A stretch of DNA of 57,671 bases, from positions 1 to 57,671 of the IMG/VR virus record IMGVR_UViG_3300037198_000035, one strand, 5' to 3'. The stretch's first letter is position 1. Every line of letters begins with the position of its first letter. The translations under genes were made by a program, and so were the position numbers. This document shows, one piece after another, positions 46,818 to 56,754 of this stretch. The notes below the pieces were generated by a model. The model had not been told where the DNA came from and searched no databases. It worked only from the letters and a program-made list of their open reading frames with translations. Source of the DNA: a virus.

Positions 46818-49800
46818 ATGGCTCAAAATGTTTTTGACCAGTTTGACTCGCCTCAAACGTCGAACGTATTCGACCAATTTGACGATTCGACAAAGACAGC
46901 CACAAGTCCATCCACGCCTGCAACGCCTGCATCACAATCATTAGACAGTCGGCCAAAGTTGAGCCAGTGGAATCCGACCATTGGCGACCGTCTTAAAATG
47001 GCGTGGAAAGATTTAGAACAAAGTAACCCGATTCAGACAGCCGAGAAGATTCCGGGACTGGCAAAAAAACTCGTATCCGACATTCCAAAAGTTGCAACGC
47101 TTTCTCCGGGCGACTTGTTGCCAGATCAAACAACATTTTTAGGCGGGGTGAACAAAGAACTTCTCAGTCAGGTAAATCTCGAAAATGTGGCCATGCTGAC
47201 GGGAGTTGGTGAAATCTGGAAAGCCGCCAATCTCGCAAAGGACACCCCTAAGATTGCCGCGCTTACAAAAGCACTGGTTGGAGCTTACTTCACCACGCAG
47301 GGAGCAGCAGGCGCGGCAACGCTTGCGGGACAAAGGGCAGGAACGCCGGATATGACCGCTGGCGAAAAGGGAAGGAACATTGTTGGTATTGGAATTAACA
47401 GTTTGATGGCTTTTGCGCCTGCCGGGGAAGCCATTTTATCAGGCAAGGTAAAACCGTTCACTGAGCCGCCAGTTTCGGGCAAGGTGTTAGAAAAGATGAA
47501 GCCGAAAGGCGCGCTGCCGCCCGAAGCCGAGCCAGTTGCACCCATTCCAGAGCCAATAACCCCGCCAGCGAAGCCACAGGCTCAATATGACGTAACTGGC
47601 GTGCCTTATGGACATCGTGCGGGAGTCATTGAGGGGTTAAAGCTAAAGCCAGAAGAAGCACCAGCCTTGTTGAAATTAGGAGAGGACACGTTTGCAGAAG
47701 CAAATAAGGCATTGGAAGATGGTGATGAAAAAACCTACATGGATTTGGCGAATAAGAGCATTACCCTGAGAGGCATGGCAGAGGGCGCTGCCAGAAAGGG
47801 GCCAAATTACGATACTTACATGGCCGAAAAACCTGTTCCCAAACCCACTCCGGTCGCTGAATCGGTCGCTACTCCGCAGCAGGAAGAATCACACCCATCT
47901 GGCGCGAAATTCACAACGCGTACAACAAAATCTGGACGAACGGCTAAAGTTTGGACTCAAACCGCATCTGGCCGGCGTGTGGGCGATGTCTATGACGAAG
48001 GAAACATTGAAACCATTCCCGTTCCATCCACCGGGGAAACAACTCAACCACCCGAATACACTGTCACGACTTACGGCGAAATTTTAGACGGCCCAAAAAA
48101 CGAAGTATCGCTTCACAAACGCGACATGACGCCGGAAGAAATTTCGTCAAAGCAGGAAAAAATGCGGCGCGATAACGAAACGAGAAAGGAAATGGGATTG
48201 CCAGAAGAACCAATTCCGACCCCGGCAGCCAAACCGCCAGTGCCGGAGCAAGCTTTGGCTGCTGCTCCGGCGCAGGAGGGGGTGAAAGAGCCGTGGCAGA
48301 TAAAGCAATCTGATTTTATTGATTCTAACATCAATAAAAAGGATTTGCGTGACAAGAGAAAGGTTCAACTTGTCCAATCCCAAACATCTGCCCTGCGAAT
48401 ACGGCATAGGCAGGAAGTGGAATCGGCATTGTCAGAAGGCAAGTCCGTTCCTCCCGAAGTGCTGGCCGATTATCCTGACCTTGTTCCTGCCGAGCATCCC
48501 ATCATTGGCGAGTTGAAGCAGATCGAGGCGATGAAACAGAAGCTCAAGGCGCAGTCCATGATTTACCAGCATGACGCCAAGGTGGATTACGCCGAATTGC
48601 TTGGAATCCCCGCCGACAAATTACTCCACATGTCCTACGAAAAGTGGGATGCGTTGCAACGCGATGTCGAGCCGTTCAAGGATGAAGCCTCTGCCATTTA
48701 CAAGGGCGACAACAAGACAACGATGGGAAAGGTTTGGGCTGACTACGCCAAGGCAAATCCCAAAAAGATTCAGGCGATTCTTGAGAAGCACGACCTGAAA
48801 CCAGTCGTTGCAAAACCTGCACAGGTTGAGACAGCGAAGGCAGAGACGACGGGTGCAAAGGGTGGAGTAACTTCTGATACCGTTAGCGTAGCGGCAACGG
48901 CGGCAACGCAAGCGACAGAGGCGTGGGGGAAACACGTCACTGAGGTTGTTGACCCGCTGAAAGAAAAGATTCGCAAGATTCAGTCCGAGGTTTTTGAAAT
49001 GACCACGGACGCCAATCGCGCAAAGCCCGAAACAAAGGGAAAGAACAAACTGACCATCAAGGCGTTGCTGGTTAAATACGGCGTTGCCACCAAGGATGAG
49101 TTAAACGCGATATACAAATCCAAAAACGCAGAATGGGCGGATTTAGAAAAGCAACTTGAGGCGGCTGAATCCACACGCAGGGAACTCGCTGCTGCAAAAG
49201 ACAAGCGCGGTCAAGAATGGAGTCGTGCAGTGACGCGATTTAAAGAATCACAGCCCACGCCAAATCCCCCAGACCTATCCGGCCCCGGAAGCCCATCAGT
49301 TAGGCAAGGGCCGGATACTGGCGGTGGTTGGGCGGAAGGCGATGGCGGTGACGTTTACGGCATCGCGCAGCGCGTTCGTGAGGCTCGCGCAAAGGCTGGA
49401 CAGGTTGCTCCCGTGGCATCCGGTCAGGGCGTCAGCGCGGAAGCTGCCGTTGACTGGGGACGTGAGATTTTGAAAAACGGTGGCGATGCTGAAAAGGCAT
49501 TGCGCCAGTTTGAGTCTGACAAGAAAACTTCATTCGACCTGATTGCCGTTGCCCGTGCTAAGGGTGAAGAACTGGCCAAAGCCGCCCGCAACATCGAGGA
49601 AAAGTTTGGGACGGATTCAAAGGAATTCCGAATGGCTCAAAAAGCCCTGTCCGATTGGGACACGCGCACAAAGTCCATCCAAACGGAATGGCACAAGCAG
49701 GGCATGGCGCAACAGGGCGAAACCGATTTGGACACAGGCTCATTTACCGGAATAAGCCGCGCTTTCCATGATGTAACCGGAGAGGATTTGCCGAAGTATC

Positions 49801-51962
49801 TTGAGCCAAAGGCCAAGGGAATCGCCAAGGGAGTGTCGGATGCGGACAAGGCTGTTGAACCAGCCAAAGTTAGCCTGCAAGCCGCTATTGACAACCTGAC
49901 GGAAACGGGCAAGCCGCGATACAGCGACACCATCATCAAGATTGCTGAAAAGATTGTTTCCAGCCTCGACAGACGGGCGGATGCTGCCCGCGCCAGAATC
50001 CGCGCAAGGGCGTTCACTTTTGGGGCGGGCATTGACCCGACTGTTTTGCGCGACGTGGCCGAAATTGGGGCATCTCACATTGCCCACTGGGGACTCGACT
50101 TCGCCAAGTGGTCAAAGGTGATGGTGGATGAGTTTGGGGACAAGATTAACCCACACTTGAAAACCATTTTCGATGCGTCTCAAAAGCTGGTGGACGCCGA
50201 GGGCGACAAGCACGGGACAAATGCTGAAACAGTGAAGAAAGCCGTCAAGAAAACTGGTGGCTCAAAAGTCCCGACTGATTTGGTTGAACAGCAGAAAGTT
50301 TTCCAAGATTATCAGTCTGGAAAACCGATGACGCCAATTCAGGTCAAGACTCTGTGGCAGCGCGCCAAGGATGAATATATTAACAGGGGCGACACCAACA
50401 TGGGTGACACGGTTCATAAACTCGCAGATGATTTAGGCATACCTGCCAAGGATGTTTTGAGCGGTTTGTCGCAAACCAAGCAGGTCAAGCGGATTGCCGA
50501 TGACGTGTGGCAGAAGCAGCGCCAAGCGCGAATGCTCAAACAGTCCGCAAAACGATGGGTTGAAAATTCACAGCAAACTTGGCTGCAAAAAGCGTTACCC
50601 GCAACGGCTAAGACGATGTTTTCAATGAAGGTCGGATTGCACGGCACGGTTGCGATGGGAACTCACGCGCCCCTGGTCGCCGCCACACACCCAATCGTGT
50701 TCGGGGAGAACTTTGGCAAGATGTATAAACTAGTTGCCAGCCCGGAGTATTTTGAGATGGAGAAATCCGCGCTTGCTCGCCGTCCAAATTACACCATTGC
50801 ACAGCGTAATGGTTTGGTGAATGACATGAACAAGATGGAGGATTTCAATGACCCGCAGCTTGCTCAAGGGTTTCCCAAAATGGCGGCATGGTTCAAAGCG
50901 CAGTTGGATAAGGCGCATCTTGGACGACTTCAAGGCATGGGCACACGCGGTTATTCCGTCCTGAAAATCCTTCGCCAAGACCTATTCGATCACGAATGGG
51001 ACAAACTGCCTGAATCAATGCAGAATGATGGCATGGCCAAGGCCATCGCTGATTCTGTGAATCACATGACGGGCGTTACCAAGGCCGGAGCCGGACAACT
51101 TGGTAAAGCTGCCAGTTATGCCCTGTTCGCTCCTAAACTGGAAGCGTCCCGCGTGGCCGTGATGGTTTCTGACCCACTCCGCGCCGCAAATAGTCTTGTC
51201 AAGATGGGCGACATGACTCCCGCTGAGAAATGGTTTGTCAAAAACCAGTTCAAGGAAAAGGCCAAAGTCGCCGCCGTTGGATTTGGCCTGTTGCTGGCCA
51301 ATCAGCAGTTGAACAATCTGTTTGGGGACGACAAGAAACTCAACGGAGTTCCCGCATTTCTTGGTGGCGGCGGGTGGAATCCGATGGCGTCCGACTTTAT
51401 GAAATTCCGCGTTGCCGGGATGAACATCGCCTGGGGAAGTCCGTTCCTGACAATGGCACGTTTGCCGTTGAGACTCTACCAAATCGGCGCGGGGAGCGGC
51501 GGTAAAACCAAGTATCTGATTTACCCGGATGAATCCATGTATAAAACAGCAGGCTCGTATCTGCGAACTCAAGCCAGTCCGTTTTTAAGCCCGATTATTT
51601 CCGTCATCACAAAGGGCGATTATGCCGATAGGCCGCTGCCTCAAATCCCCGGCTACGGTGAACCGCCGCCAGTTCCAAAGCGTCTCGCCGCGCAAGGCGT
51701 CAAGCCTTACACTTGGCCGGAGTTTCTGTCTGACATCGTTCTCCCAATTCCCGTTGAGCAGGCCATGAATGACATCTGGCACAGCCATGAGCTATCCACG
51801 ACATCAGAGCAAGACCACGCTTTGACAAAGGCGTTTGTTACCGGAATCATAATGGCCGGAACAGGCGGCAGGGTGTCCGATGACTGGAACAAGGGCGAAA
51901 CAGCCGCTCCGACAACTCGCCCGCCCGCCAACCCCTTCAAAATTCAAAAGCCCCACCTGTAA
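46818..51962 (+). CDS. Giant internal virion (ejection) protein, 1714 aa
   Basis: The largest gene of the window. It opens with two NVFDQFD motifs, typical of podovirus ejection proteins, then has Pro-rich linkers, long charged coiled coils, and near the end 'ASYALFAPKLEASRVAVMVS' and 'EKAKVAAVGFGLLLANQQLN', like the C-terminal domain of large polyvalent virion proteins. A membrane-active segment may lie in that part. No lysozyme motif is recognised. It is thought to leave the capsid ahead of DNA. Its stop lies in the loop of a terminator. Confidence 0.75.
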   Translation: MAQNVFDQFDSPQTSNVFDQFDDSTKTATSPSTPATPASQSLDSRPKLSQWNPTIGDRLKMAWKDLEQSNPIQTAEKIPGLAKKLVSDIPKVATLSPGDLLPDQTTFLGGVNKELLSQVNLENVAMLTGVGEIWKAANLAKDTPKIAALTKALVGAYFTTQGAAGAATLAGQRAGTPDMTAGEKGRNIVGIGINSLMAFAPAGEAILSGKVKPFTEPPVSGKVLEKMKPKGALPPEAEPVAPIPEPITPPAKPQAQYDVTGVPYGHRAGVIEGLKLKPEEAPALLKLGEDTFAEANKALEDGDEKTYMDLANKSITLRGMAEGAARKGPNYDTYMAEKPVPKPTPVAESVATPQQEESHPSGAKFTTRTTKSGRTAKVWTQTASGRRVGDVYDEGNIETIPVPSTGETTQPPEYTVTTYGEILDGPKNEVSLHKRDMTPEEISSKQEKMRRDNETRKEMGLPEEPIPTPAAKPPVPEQALAAAPAQEGVKEPWQIKQSDFIDSNINKKDLRDKRKVQLVQSQTSALRIRHRQEVESALSEGKSVPPEVLADYPDLVPAEHPIIGELKQIEAMKQKLKAQSMIYQHDAKVDYAELLGIPADKLLHMSYEKWDALQRDVEPFKDEASAIYKGDNKTTMGKVWADYAKANPKKIQAILEKHDLKPVVAKPAQVETAKAETTGAKGGVTSDTVSVAATAATQATEAWGKHVTEVVDPLKEKIRKIQSEVFEMTTDANRAKPETKGKNKLTIKALLVKYGVATKDELNAIYKSKNAEWADLEKQLEAAESTRRELAAAKDKRGQEWSRAVTRFKESQPTPNPPDLSGPGSPSVRQGPDTGGGWAEGDGGDVYGIAQRVREARAKAGQVAPVASGQGVSAEAAVDWGREILKNGGDAEKALRQFESDKKTSFDLIAVARAKGEELAKAARNIEEKFGTDSKEFRMAQKALSDWDTRTKSIQTEWHKQGMAQQGETDLDTGSFTGISRAFHDVTGEDLPKYLEPKAKGIAKGVSDADKAVEPAKVSLQAAIDNLTETGKPRYSDTIIKIAEKIVSSLDRRADAARARIRARAFTFGAGIDPTVLRDVAEIGASHIAHWGLDFAKWSKVMVDEFGDKINPHLKTIFDASQKLVDAEGDKHGTNAETVKKAVKKTGGSKVPTDLVEQQKVFQDYQSGKPMTPIQVKTLWQRAKDEYINRGDTNMGDTVHKLADDLGIPAKDVLSGLSQTKQVKRIADDVWQKQRQARMLKQSAKRWVENSQQTWLQKALPATAKTMFSMKVGLHGTVAMGTHAPLVAATHPIVFGENFGKMYKLVASPEYFEMEKSALARRPNYTIAQRNGLVNDMNKMEDFNDPQLAQGFPKMAAWFKAQLDKAHLGRLQGMGTRGYSVLKILRQDLFDHEWDKLPESMQNDGMAKAIADSVNHMTGVTKAGAGQLGKAASYALFAPKLEASRVAVMVSDPLRAANSLVKMGDMTPAEKWFVKNQFKEKAKVAAVGFGLLLANQQLNNLFGDDKKLNGVPAFLGGGGWNPMASDFMKFRVAGMNIAWGSPFLTMARLPLRLYQIGAGSGGKTKYLIYPDESMYKTAGSYLRTQASPFLSPIISVITKGDYADRPLPQIPGYGEPPPVPKRLAAQGVKPYTWPEFLSDIVLPIPVEQAMNDIWHSHELSTTSEQDHALTKAFVTGIIMAGTGGRVSDDWNKGETAAPTTRPPANPFKIQKPHL

Positions 51963-51971
51963 CAGTGGGGC
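51950..51971. terminator. Bidirectional terminator between convergent genes
   Basis: GCCCCAC (51950-51956) and GTGGGGC (51965-51971) form a 7-bp stem with an 8-base loop that holds the end of the giant gene. Leftward it is followed by TTTTGAATTTT, so it mainly serves the scaffold operon. Confidence 0.65.
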
Positions 51972-51991
51972 GTGAAATGATTCGGTGATGG

Positions 51992-53179
51992 TTATTCCGG
52001 CGTAACCGCTTTCTTCAATCCGGTTCCCCAATCTTCTTCCGTGCCCGCGCCTTCCGCCCCGCCAGGTCGCTGGACTTTGCCGGGAGCCGCTCCCTTCAAC
52101 TCGTCAACTTGGGCCTGCAATGCGGCGATTTTCTCATTGGCGCGGGTCAACTGCATTTTAATCACCGGGAACGCCCCGACACGCTGCCGGACATGGGCAT
52201 CGCGGAGAATCTTCTTCTTGATAAATTCGGCGCGATCTTTCGCCTGAATCTGCGAGTCGAATATGGACAGGGCGTGTTTGCGGGCGTCATTCAACTCAGT
52301 GTCCTCCGGGTCGTTCTTGTAATCATCAACGGATTCGGAAAGGCGGGCGTTGGTTTCCTGCCATGTCTTGCCAACCGTTTCCCGTTCGGTGGCTTGAGTG
52401 GCGATTTCAGTGTCGGTCTTTTCCTTCCACTTCGCCCGTTCCTCTGCCAGCGCAGATTTGCGTTTGTCGTCAAGGTTGTTCAGTTCGTTGAAATAGCGCA
52501 GAGCAAGACCGGCCCCGGCTTCACCGAACAATTCTTTTGCCGCCGTCTGGGCACTCGCTTCGTCCATTGCATACAGCTTTTGAAAGTCGCTCCACGCCCC
52601 CTTGCGGGTCGTTCCGTCCTCGTTGGTGATTACAATGTTTGGAATGACGGTTTGCGCCTTTTCTGCCATGCGATTGAAAGGCTCGTCGTAATTCTTTTTG
52701 TATTCCGGGCTTTCCTGAAAGTTTGCCGCCCGGAGTTTACCGGCCAATTCATCTTTCTCTTTTTCAAGAGCGGTCAGGCGGGCAGTCAGGGCACTTGTGT
52801 CCTTGCCCTGTGACTCGAAGGATTTGATTTTGGCTTCCAGTTCCTTGACCTTGCTGCCTGATGACATGGATTCAGTCCGCAACTGTTTGACTCGCTCGCG
52901 AAGCTCCTTTGGCGCGAGCTTGTCAATCTCATCTGGCGCGGCAGGAGCGGCGGCGGCGGGCTTTGCCGGGGCTGTGGCAGGTGCTGGCTTCTTCGGCGGC
53001 TCAAACGGGTCATCGGATGCCAATTCTGTCGCTGGCGCAGCGGCGGGCGGCGCTGTGTGGGCAGCGGGCGCGGCAGTGGCCGGGGCTGGACTTGGTGTGG
53101 CGGCTGGTTTGACCGGCGCGGGAGCGGGTGTTCCGCCGCCGCCGACAGGCAATGGGTCGAGTAATAGGCGTCTTAGCAT
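51992..53179 (-). CDS. Scaffold-like protein, 395 aa
   Basis: A Pro/Ala-rich N-terminal 90 residues, then coiled coil ('LRERVKQLRTESMSSGSKVK' onward), an acidic-basic helical middle and a short C-terminal tail ending 'EDWGTGLKKAVTPE'. This is the layout of phage scaffolding proteins, whose C-terminus binds capsid. Its two ends match those of the 87-aa gene beside the capsid gene. It is about 8 kb from the capsid gene across the presumed circular join. Confidence 0.7.
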   Translation of the reverse strand: MLRRLLLDPLPVGGGGTPAPAPVKPAATPSPAPATAAPAAHTAPPAAAPATELASDDPFEPPKKPAPATAPAKPAAAAPAAPDEIDKLAPKELRERVKQLRTESMSSGSKVKELEAKIKSFESQGKDTSALTARLTALEKEKDELAGKLRAANFQESPEYKKNYDEPFNRMAEKAQTVIPNIVITNEDGTTRKGAWSDFQKLYAMDEASAQTAAKELFGEAGAGLALRYFNELNNLDDKRKSALAEERAKWKEKTDTEIATQATERETVGKTWQETNARLSESVDDYKNDPEDTELNDARKHALSIFDSQIQAKDRAEFIKKKILRDAHVRQRVGAFPVIKMQLTRANEKIAALQAQVDELKGAAPGKVQRPGGAEGAGTEEDWGTGLKKAVTPE

Positions 53180-53182
53180 GGA

Positions 53183-53461
53183 TTATTTCCCTTTCTTGGA
53201 TTCTGTGGTTTTGCGTTTGGTGTCGAGATTGTGTTGCAGTCCGGGCTGCGGGAAATCAACGGCGGGAGCGTCTTGATTTGAGAGCGTCAGAAGGATGTCT
53301 TTGAATCTCAAGACGCCTTCTCGCTGTTCCGCCGATGGAAACGCCTCAAATGCTACGTTGCTGGCGTAAAGCATAACGGTGTCGAACTTCGGGTCGTTGG
53401 CGAAAGACGACCACCATTCGGCAAGTTCTTTGTGGGAGATGAATTGTTCTTTTGCGTTCAT
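53183..53461 (-). CDS. Hypothetical protein next to scaffold, 92 aa
   Basis: A helical N-terminal domain ('FISHKELAEWWSSFANDPKF') followed by a charged flexible tail rich in Lys. It lies 3 bases upstream of the scaffold-like gene. Proteins of this style occur next to scaffold genes in podoviruses; role unknown. Confidence 0.6.
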   Translation of the reverse strand: MNAKEQFISHKELAEWWSSFANDPKFDTVMLYASNVAFEAFPSAEQREGVLRFKDILLTLSNQDAPAVDFPQPGLQHNLDTKRKTTESKKGK

Positions 53462-53465
53462 GGTT

Positions 53466-54215
53466 TTAAGGTATCACCCTTTCCAAGTGATTTTTAATGA
53501 AATTTCTCTTTTCTTGGACGTGAATTTTCCCCGACCACTGGCAACCCCAACGATTCTTAATGTTGGCTTCACACATTCTGGCTGTGTGGTCGTCATACCG
53601 CTCCGCAATCTGTTCAGCAGGCCCAATCTGGTGATAATGCAACAGGCAACATAGCGGGTATGAGTATTGGTTCAGATTCTCGGGTGCGGCATTTCCAACC
53701 ACCTTAATTTCGTCCAGAGAGTGTGCGCCAGTGGAAAACCGGATGCGCTCGATTCTGCCGGGGGCAAATAAAACAGGCTTGGAGTAGTCGTCCAACTTGG
53801 CACCAAACTTTGCTTCATCGTAAATCTGACCCTTTGGATTTGGCCAAGTATCGTGCAGCATCTCGAATCCGTGAGGACGCGCAACGGCAAGGCTTTGCCT
53901 ATCGTATGAGTCCAGTGTGTTCATCCATCCTTTCGGAAAGTAAATAATCTCGTCGGCGTCCAAGACCATCACCCAGTCAGCATCAATCCCTAACCAGCAC
54001 TCGTTTTTAATGCGCGTGTTAAGATTGTCATCGAACTTCCCGCCAGTGTCCCAATTACGAATTGTGGCTCCGAACGATTTGGCGATTTCCAGAGTGCCGT
54101 CAGTGCTGCCCATGTCGTGAACAAATATCCTTTCGCAAAATGTTGCGTAATGGCGCAGGGAGTAGGGCAGAATGTGCTGCTCGTTGCGGGTAAGAAGGTG
54201 ACAGTGAATTTTCAT
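53466..54215 (-). CDS. Glycosyltransferase family 2
   Basis: 'HCHLLTRNEQHILPYSLRHY' and 'VHDMGSTDGTLEIAKSFGA' begin a GT-A fold, and 'DWVMVLDADEIIYF' holds the DxD metal-binding motif. The protein (249 aa) is one of three glycosyltransferase-type genes in the cluster. The ATG at 54215 is chosen for its ATGA overlap with the upstream methyltransferase. The acceptor is unknown. Confidence 0.88.
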   Translation of the reverse strand: MKIHCHLLTRNEQHILPYSLRHYATFCERIFVHDMGSTDGTLEIAKSFGATIRNWDTGGKFDDNLNTRIKNECWLGIDADWVMVLDADEIIYFPKGWMNTLDSYDRQSLAVARPHGFEMLHDTWPNPKGQIYDEAKFGAKLDDYSKPVLFAPGRIERIRFSTGAHSLDEIKVVGNAAPENLNQYSYPLCCLLHYHQIGPAEQIAERYDDHTARMCEANIKNRWGCQWSGKIHVQEKRNFIKNHLERVIP

Positions 54216-54961
54216 TTTCGTATCCATAGCGCATGGGGGTTTCCTTCTACGGCAAGAATTTCTTCTTTAACCAAAGTGAAATGTTTTTCGATTGCCGGTC
54301 TGAATGATGGTAGGCTTCCGTTGAACCATGCCTTGTATGCCGATTCGGAATTGCCGTGTGAAACGGTGAAAAGATAGGGAATCTTCAATTCTACAATCGC
54401 ATCAATCCATTCCTCAATTTGCGGCAGCATACACTCATTCCATGAATGAGTGTTAATAGCTAAATCAAACTCTGCCGGACTATTTACAAACTCATCAATG
54501 CTCAAAACCTTCACAGCGGGGGAGAACTTGTTGGTATAAAAACGACAGATATTTTCAGAGATTGGAACCGGGTCAATACAGGTAAAAGATTTAACAAGCG
54601 GGGAGAGCATGACCGCCAACCGGCCATAGCCAGACCCAATATCCAGAACTCTCATACCCTGTAGTCCGGGCAGGTTTCTTCTGATAAAATCTATCTCAAC
54701 ATTTCCATCCAGCCACATCCTAGTAACTCCGCCCAACTCAGTTTCCACAACTCTAGCCCCAAACTCGGAGTCTCTGATCTTTCCTTCAATGTCAATCGGC
54801 CCCAATTCGGCAACTGCTTTTGCAACCTCTCTGAATTTTTCTTCGGGGTAACTGTCTTGGGAAACATAAATTGGACTCTTGGCGAAATTAGGCATTGCAC
54901 TTTTGACGTTTTCCTGCCAGTTAGTCCACATTCCTAATCCTTTAAGTTTTGTAGCATTCAT
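54212..54961 (-). CDS. SAM-dependent methyltransferase with N-terminal extension
   Basis: 'RVLDIGSGYGRLAVML' (about residues 104-119) is motif I of class I methyltransferases, with 'FTCIDPVPISENICRFY' after it and 'FDLAINTHSWNECML' as motif IV. The first 95 residues are an extra domain, common in sugar O-methyltransferases. Linked by ATGA to the glycosyltransferase. Confidence 0.85.
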   Translation of the reverse strand: MNATKLKGLGMWTNWQENVKSAMPNFAKSPIYVSQDSYPEEKFREVAKAVAELGPIDIEGKIRDSEFGARVVETELGGVTRMWLDGNVEIDFIRRNLPGLQGMRVLDIGSGYGRLAVMLSPLVKSFTCIDPVPISENICRFYTNKFSPAVKVLSIDEFVNSPAEFDLAINTHSWNECMLPQIEEWIDAIVELKIPYLFTVSHGNSESAYKAWFNGSLPSFRPAIEKHFTLVKEEILAVEGNPHALWIRK

Positions 54962-54962
54962 G

Positions 54963-55511
54963 TCATTCTTTGGTTTTAACCGCGATTATCTGCCAGCCGA
55001 CAAACTCTACACGCAGACTGTGGGCGTATATTTTAAGAAATGCTTCGATTGCGATTCTTGGTTTGTCCAATTCATCAGGAGTAATGTCCCACATGAAGTC
55101 ATCCCAGATGATTGTTCCTCCAACCTTCATCAGGTCAAATAGTAAAACAGAGTCTCTCAACACGTCGTTTGCCTTATGGCTTCCATCAACATATCCAAAA
55201 TCAAGTTTGTGTGAAAACGTCCTTAATACATTCTGTGAATATCCCTTGATAATGCGCGATTGTGGAAATACAGAAAGTCTGGAACACGCCTCTTGTTCAA
55301 CATTTGTACAATCCATGCCGTGTTCCTTTTGTTCGCAGAATGTAAATGGGTCAACGCAGTAGTAACATGAAGAGGGATGCGTGAATATGTTTTTCATGGC
55401 CCATTCAGCCGACTCGCCTCTGAAAGTTCCAATCTCAATCCCCTTGATGTCTGGCCTCCCGGCCAGATGTCTTAGGAATTTTAGCCAGTTGCTTTCTTCG
55501 GGTTCGTTCAT
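54963..55511 (-). CDS. Class I methyltransferase (Methyltransf_24 type)
   Basis: 'IKGIEIGTFRGESAEWAMKN' is the SAM-binding region, 'FGYVDGSHKANDVLRDSVLL' and 'MKVGGTIIWDDFMWD' are the later motifs of the Methyltransf_24 group, which often methylate sugars. Its start overlaps the preceding glycosyltransferase gene (ATGA). Confidence 0.85.
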   Translation of the reverse strand: MNEPEESNWLKFLRHLAGRPDIKGIEIGTFRGESAEWAMKNIFTHPSSCYYCVDPFTFCEQKEHGMDCTNVEQEACSRLSVFPQSRIIKGYSQNVLRTFSHKLDFGYVDGSHKANDVLRDSVLLFDLMKVGGTIIWDDFMWDITPDELDKPRIAIEAFLKIYAHSLRVEFVGWQIIAVKTKE

Positions 55512-56218
55512 GGATTGTAAAATTGTTCGTATGCGTCCGCATCGCTGCCAATGAGCGTCCTCAGTTTGGCCATATTTAATTCGCGTATCGCGTCTTGTGC
55601 CATCTTGTCATGCCCGACATTGTATCCAGCGCGTCCCGGCATTCCTTTAATCCCGATAACCAACCTTCCTGCGTCTGGACGGAAAACCCTTTTGGAGCAT
55701 TTTATCCCGCCGTTGTCGAGCCAGATTCTTTGGTCTAAAAACGGGTCTTTGTTGGTTGTCGTGTCACACAGTTCAAGCACTTTCGGGAATAAATTAGACC
55801 GTATCGCGGTTGAACACAGGCTCGAATGACTCATGTTCCGGTAATCAATCCAGTAGCGGTAGCGCACGTTGTAATAGAAGGCGTGGCCTTCGCCGATCAT
55901 GTCGTATTTTTCGAGTTGGTCAGAGCAAAATTGAAGCCATTTCGGATGATACCAATCGTCATCTTCTACGAACACAAGCGCGTCACCCGTAACTTTTCCA
56001 GACGAAATCAGGAACGCAATTTTATTCAACAGGCTCATGCGCCCCTTGAACTGCGGGCAGAAGATGTATTCCTGCCCCATCGTGCATATGGTTCGGGGAA
56101 CTTCATCGTCCATCACAATAAATTGATGCGGCTGCAAAGTCTGCCGAGAAACGTAACGCTCGCAGAGTTTGAAAGCCTCTTGCCGTGCGCCGGTTGGAGT
56201 TATGACGGTGAGTTTCAT
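55508..56218 (-). CDS. Glycosyltransferase family 2-like
   Basis: 'LTVITPTGARQEAFKLCERY' is the first strand of a GT-A fold and 'DALVFVEDDDWYHPKWLQF' the acidic metal site. 'FLDQRIWLDN' and 'VIGIKGMPGRAGYN' resemble the later catalytic loop. The ATG at 56218 overlaps the upstream stop (ATGA). Confidence 0.8.
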   Translation of the reverse strand: MKLTVITPTGARQEAFKLCERYVSRQTLQPHQFIVMDDEVPRTICTMGQEYIFCPQFKGRMSLLNKIAFLISSGKVTGDALVFVEDDDWYHPKWLQFCSDQLEKYDMIGEGHAFYYNVRYRYWIDYRNMSHSSLCSTAIRSNLFPKVLELCDTTTNKDPFLDQRIWLDNGGIKCSKRVFRPDAGRLVIGIKGMPGRAGYNVGHDKMAQDAIRELNMAKLRTLIGSDADAYEQFYNP

Positions 56219-56754
56219 GGTTTGGGCCATATCACAAAAATCAAATCATCAAACCGCCCATTAACGTGCCTCTGGTCAATCGCCATACTGCTAAATCCAG
56301 AAGTAACGATGGTGGATAACAAACTAAGATATTCCCACTCCTGAATGTCCTCCACGATGGCGATGCCGTCCGGTGCCAGTAGCGCCGGATAGTTTTTGCA
56401 GAACCAGACTTGATGTTCCAAAGTGTGAGAACCGTCGTCAACAATCAGGGCGAACTTCCCGCCATGCTTGTGCATAAAGTTGAAAGAATCCAAGGTGTAG
56501 GCGTCTCGCTGGAAGTATTGAATCAGTCCATGCCCCAAGCCGGGGGGTGTCGGCAGGATGTCCATTGCAAACGCCTTGGCATGGGTGAAGTAATCCGAAT
56601 ACATTTTGATTCCGCCACCGTCATTGGTGCCGATTTCGAGGATGGAATTCTTCGTGTCCCTGGTTGGCGCGAACAGCTTCTCATAAACCGGCAACAAAGC
56701 TGAGTGACTTGTGAAGTGGTCGGTTTGAAGGTTGGATGGAATAAATGCACTCAT
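56215..56754 (-). CDS. Class I methyltransferase, sugar-type
   Basis: 'SILEIGTNDGGGIKMYSDYF' is motif I, 'AFAMDI' the acidic SAM-binding strand end, and 'FALIVDDGSHTLEHQVWF' motif IV, as in methyltransferases found in macrocin-O and rhamnosyl methylation clusters. It overlaps genes on both sides by ATGA. Confidence 0.82.
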   Translation of the reverse strand: MSAFIPSNLQTDHFTSHSALLPVYEKLFAPTRDTKNSILEIGTNDGGGIKMYSDYFTHAKAFAMDILPTPPGLGHGLIQYFQRDAYTLDSFNFMHKHGGKFALIVDDGSHTLEHQVWFCKNYPALLAPDGIAIVEDIQEWEYLSLLSTIVTSGFSSMAIDQRHVNGRFDDLIFVIWPKP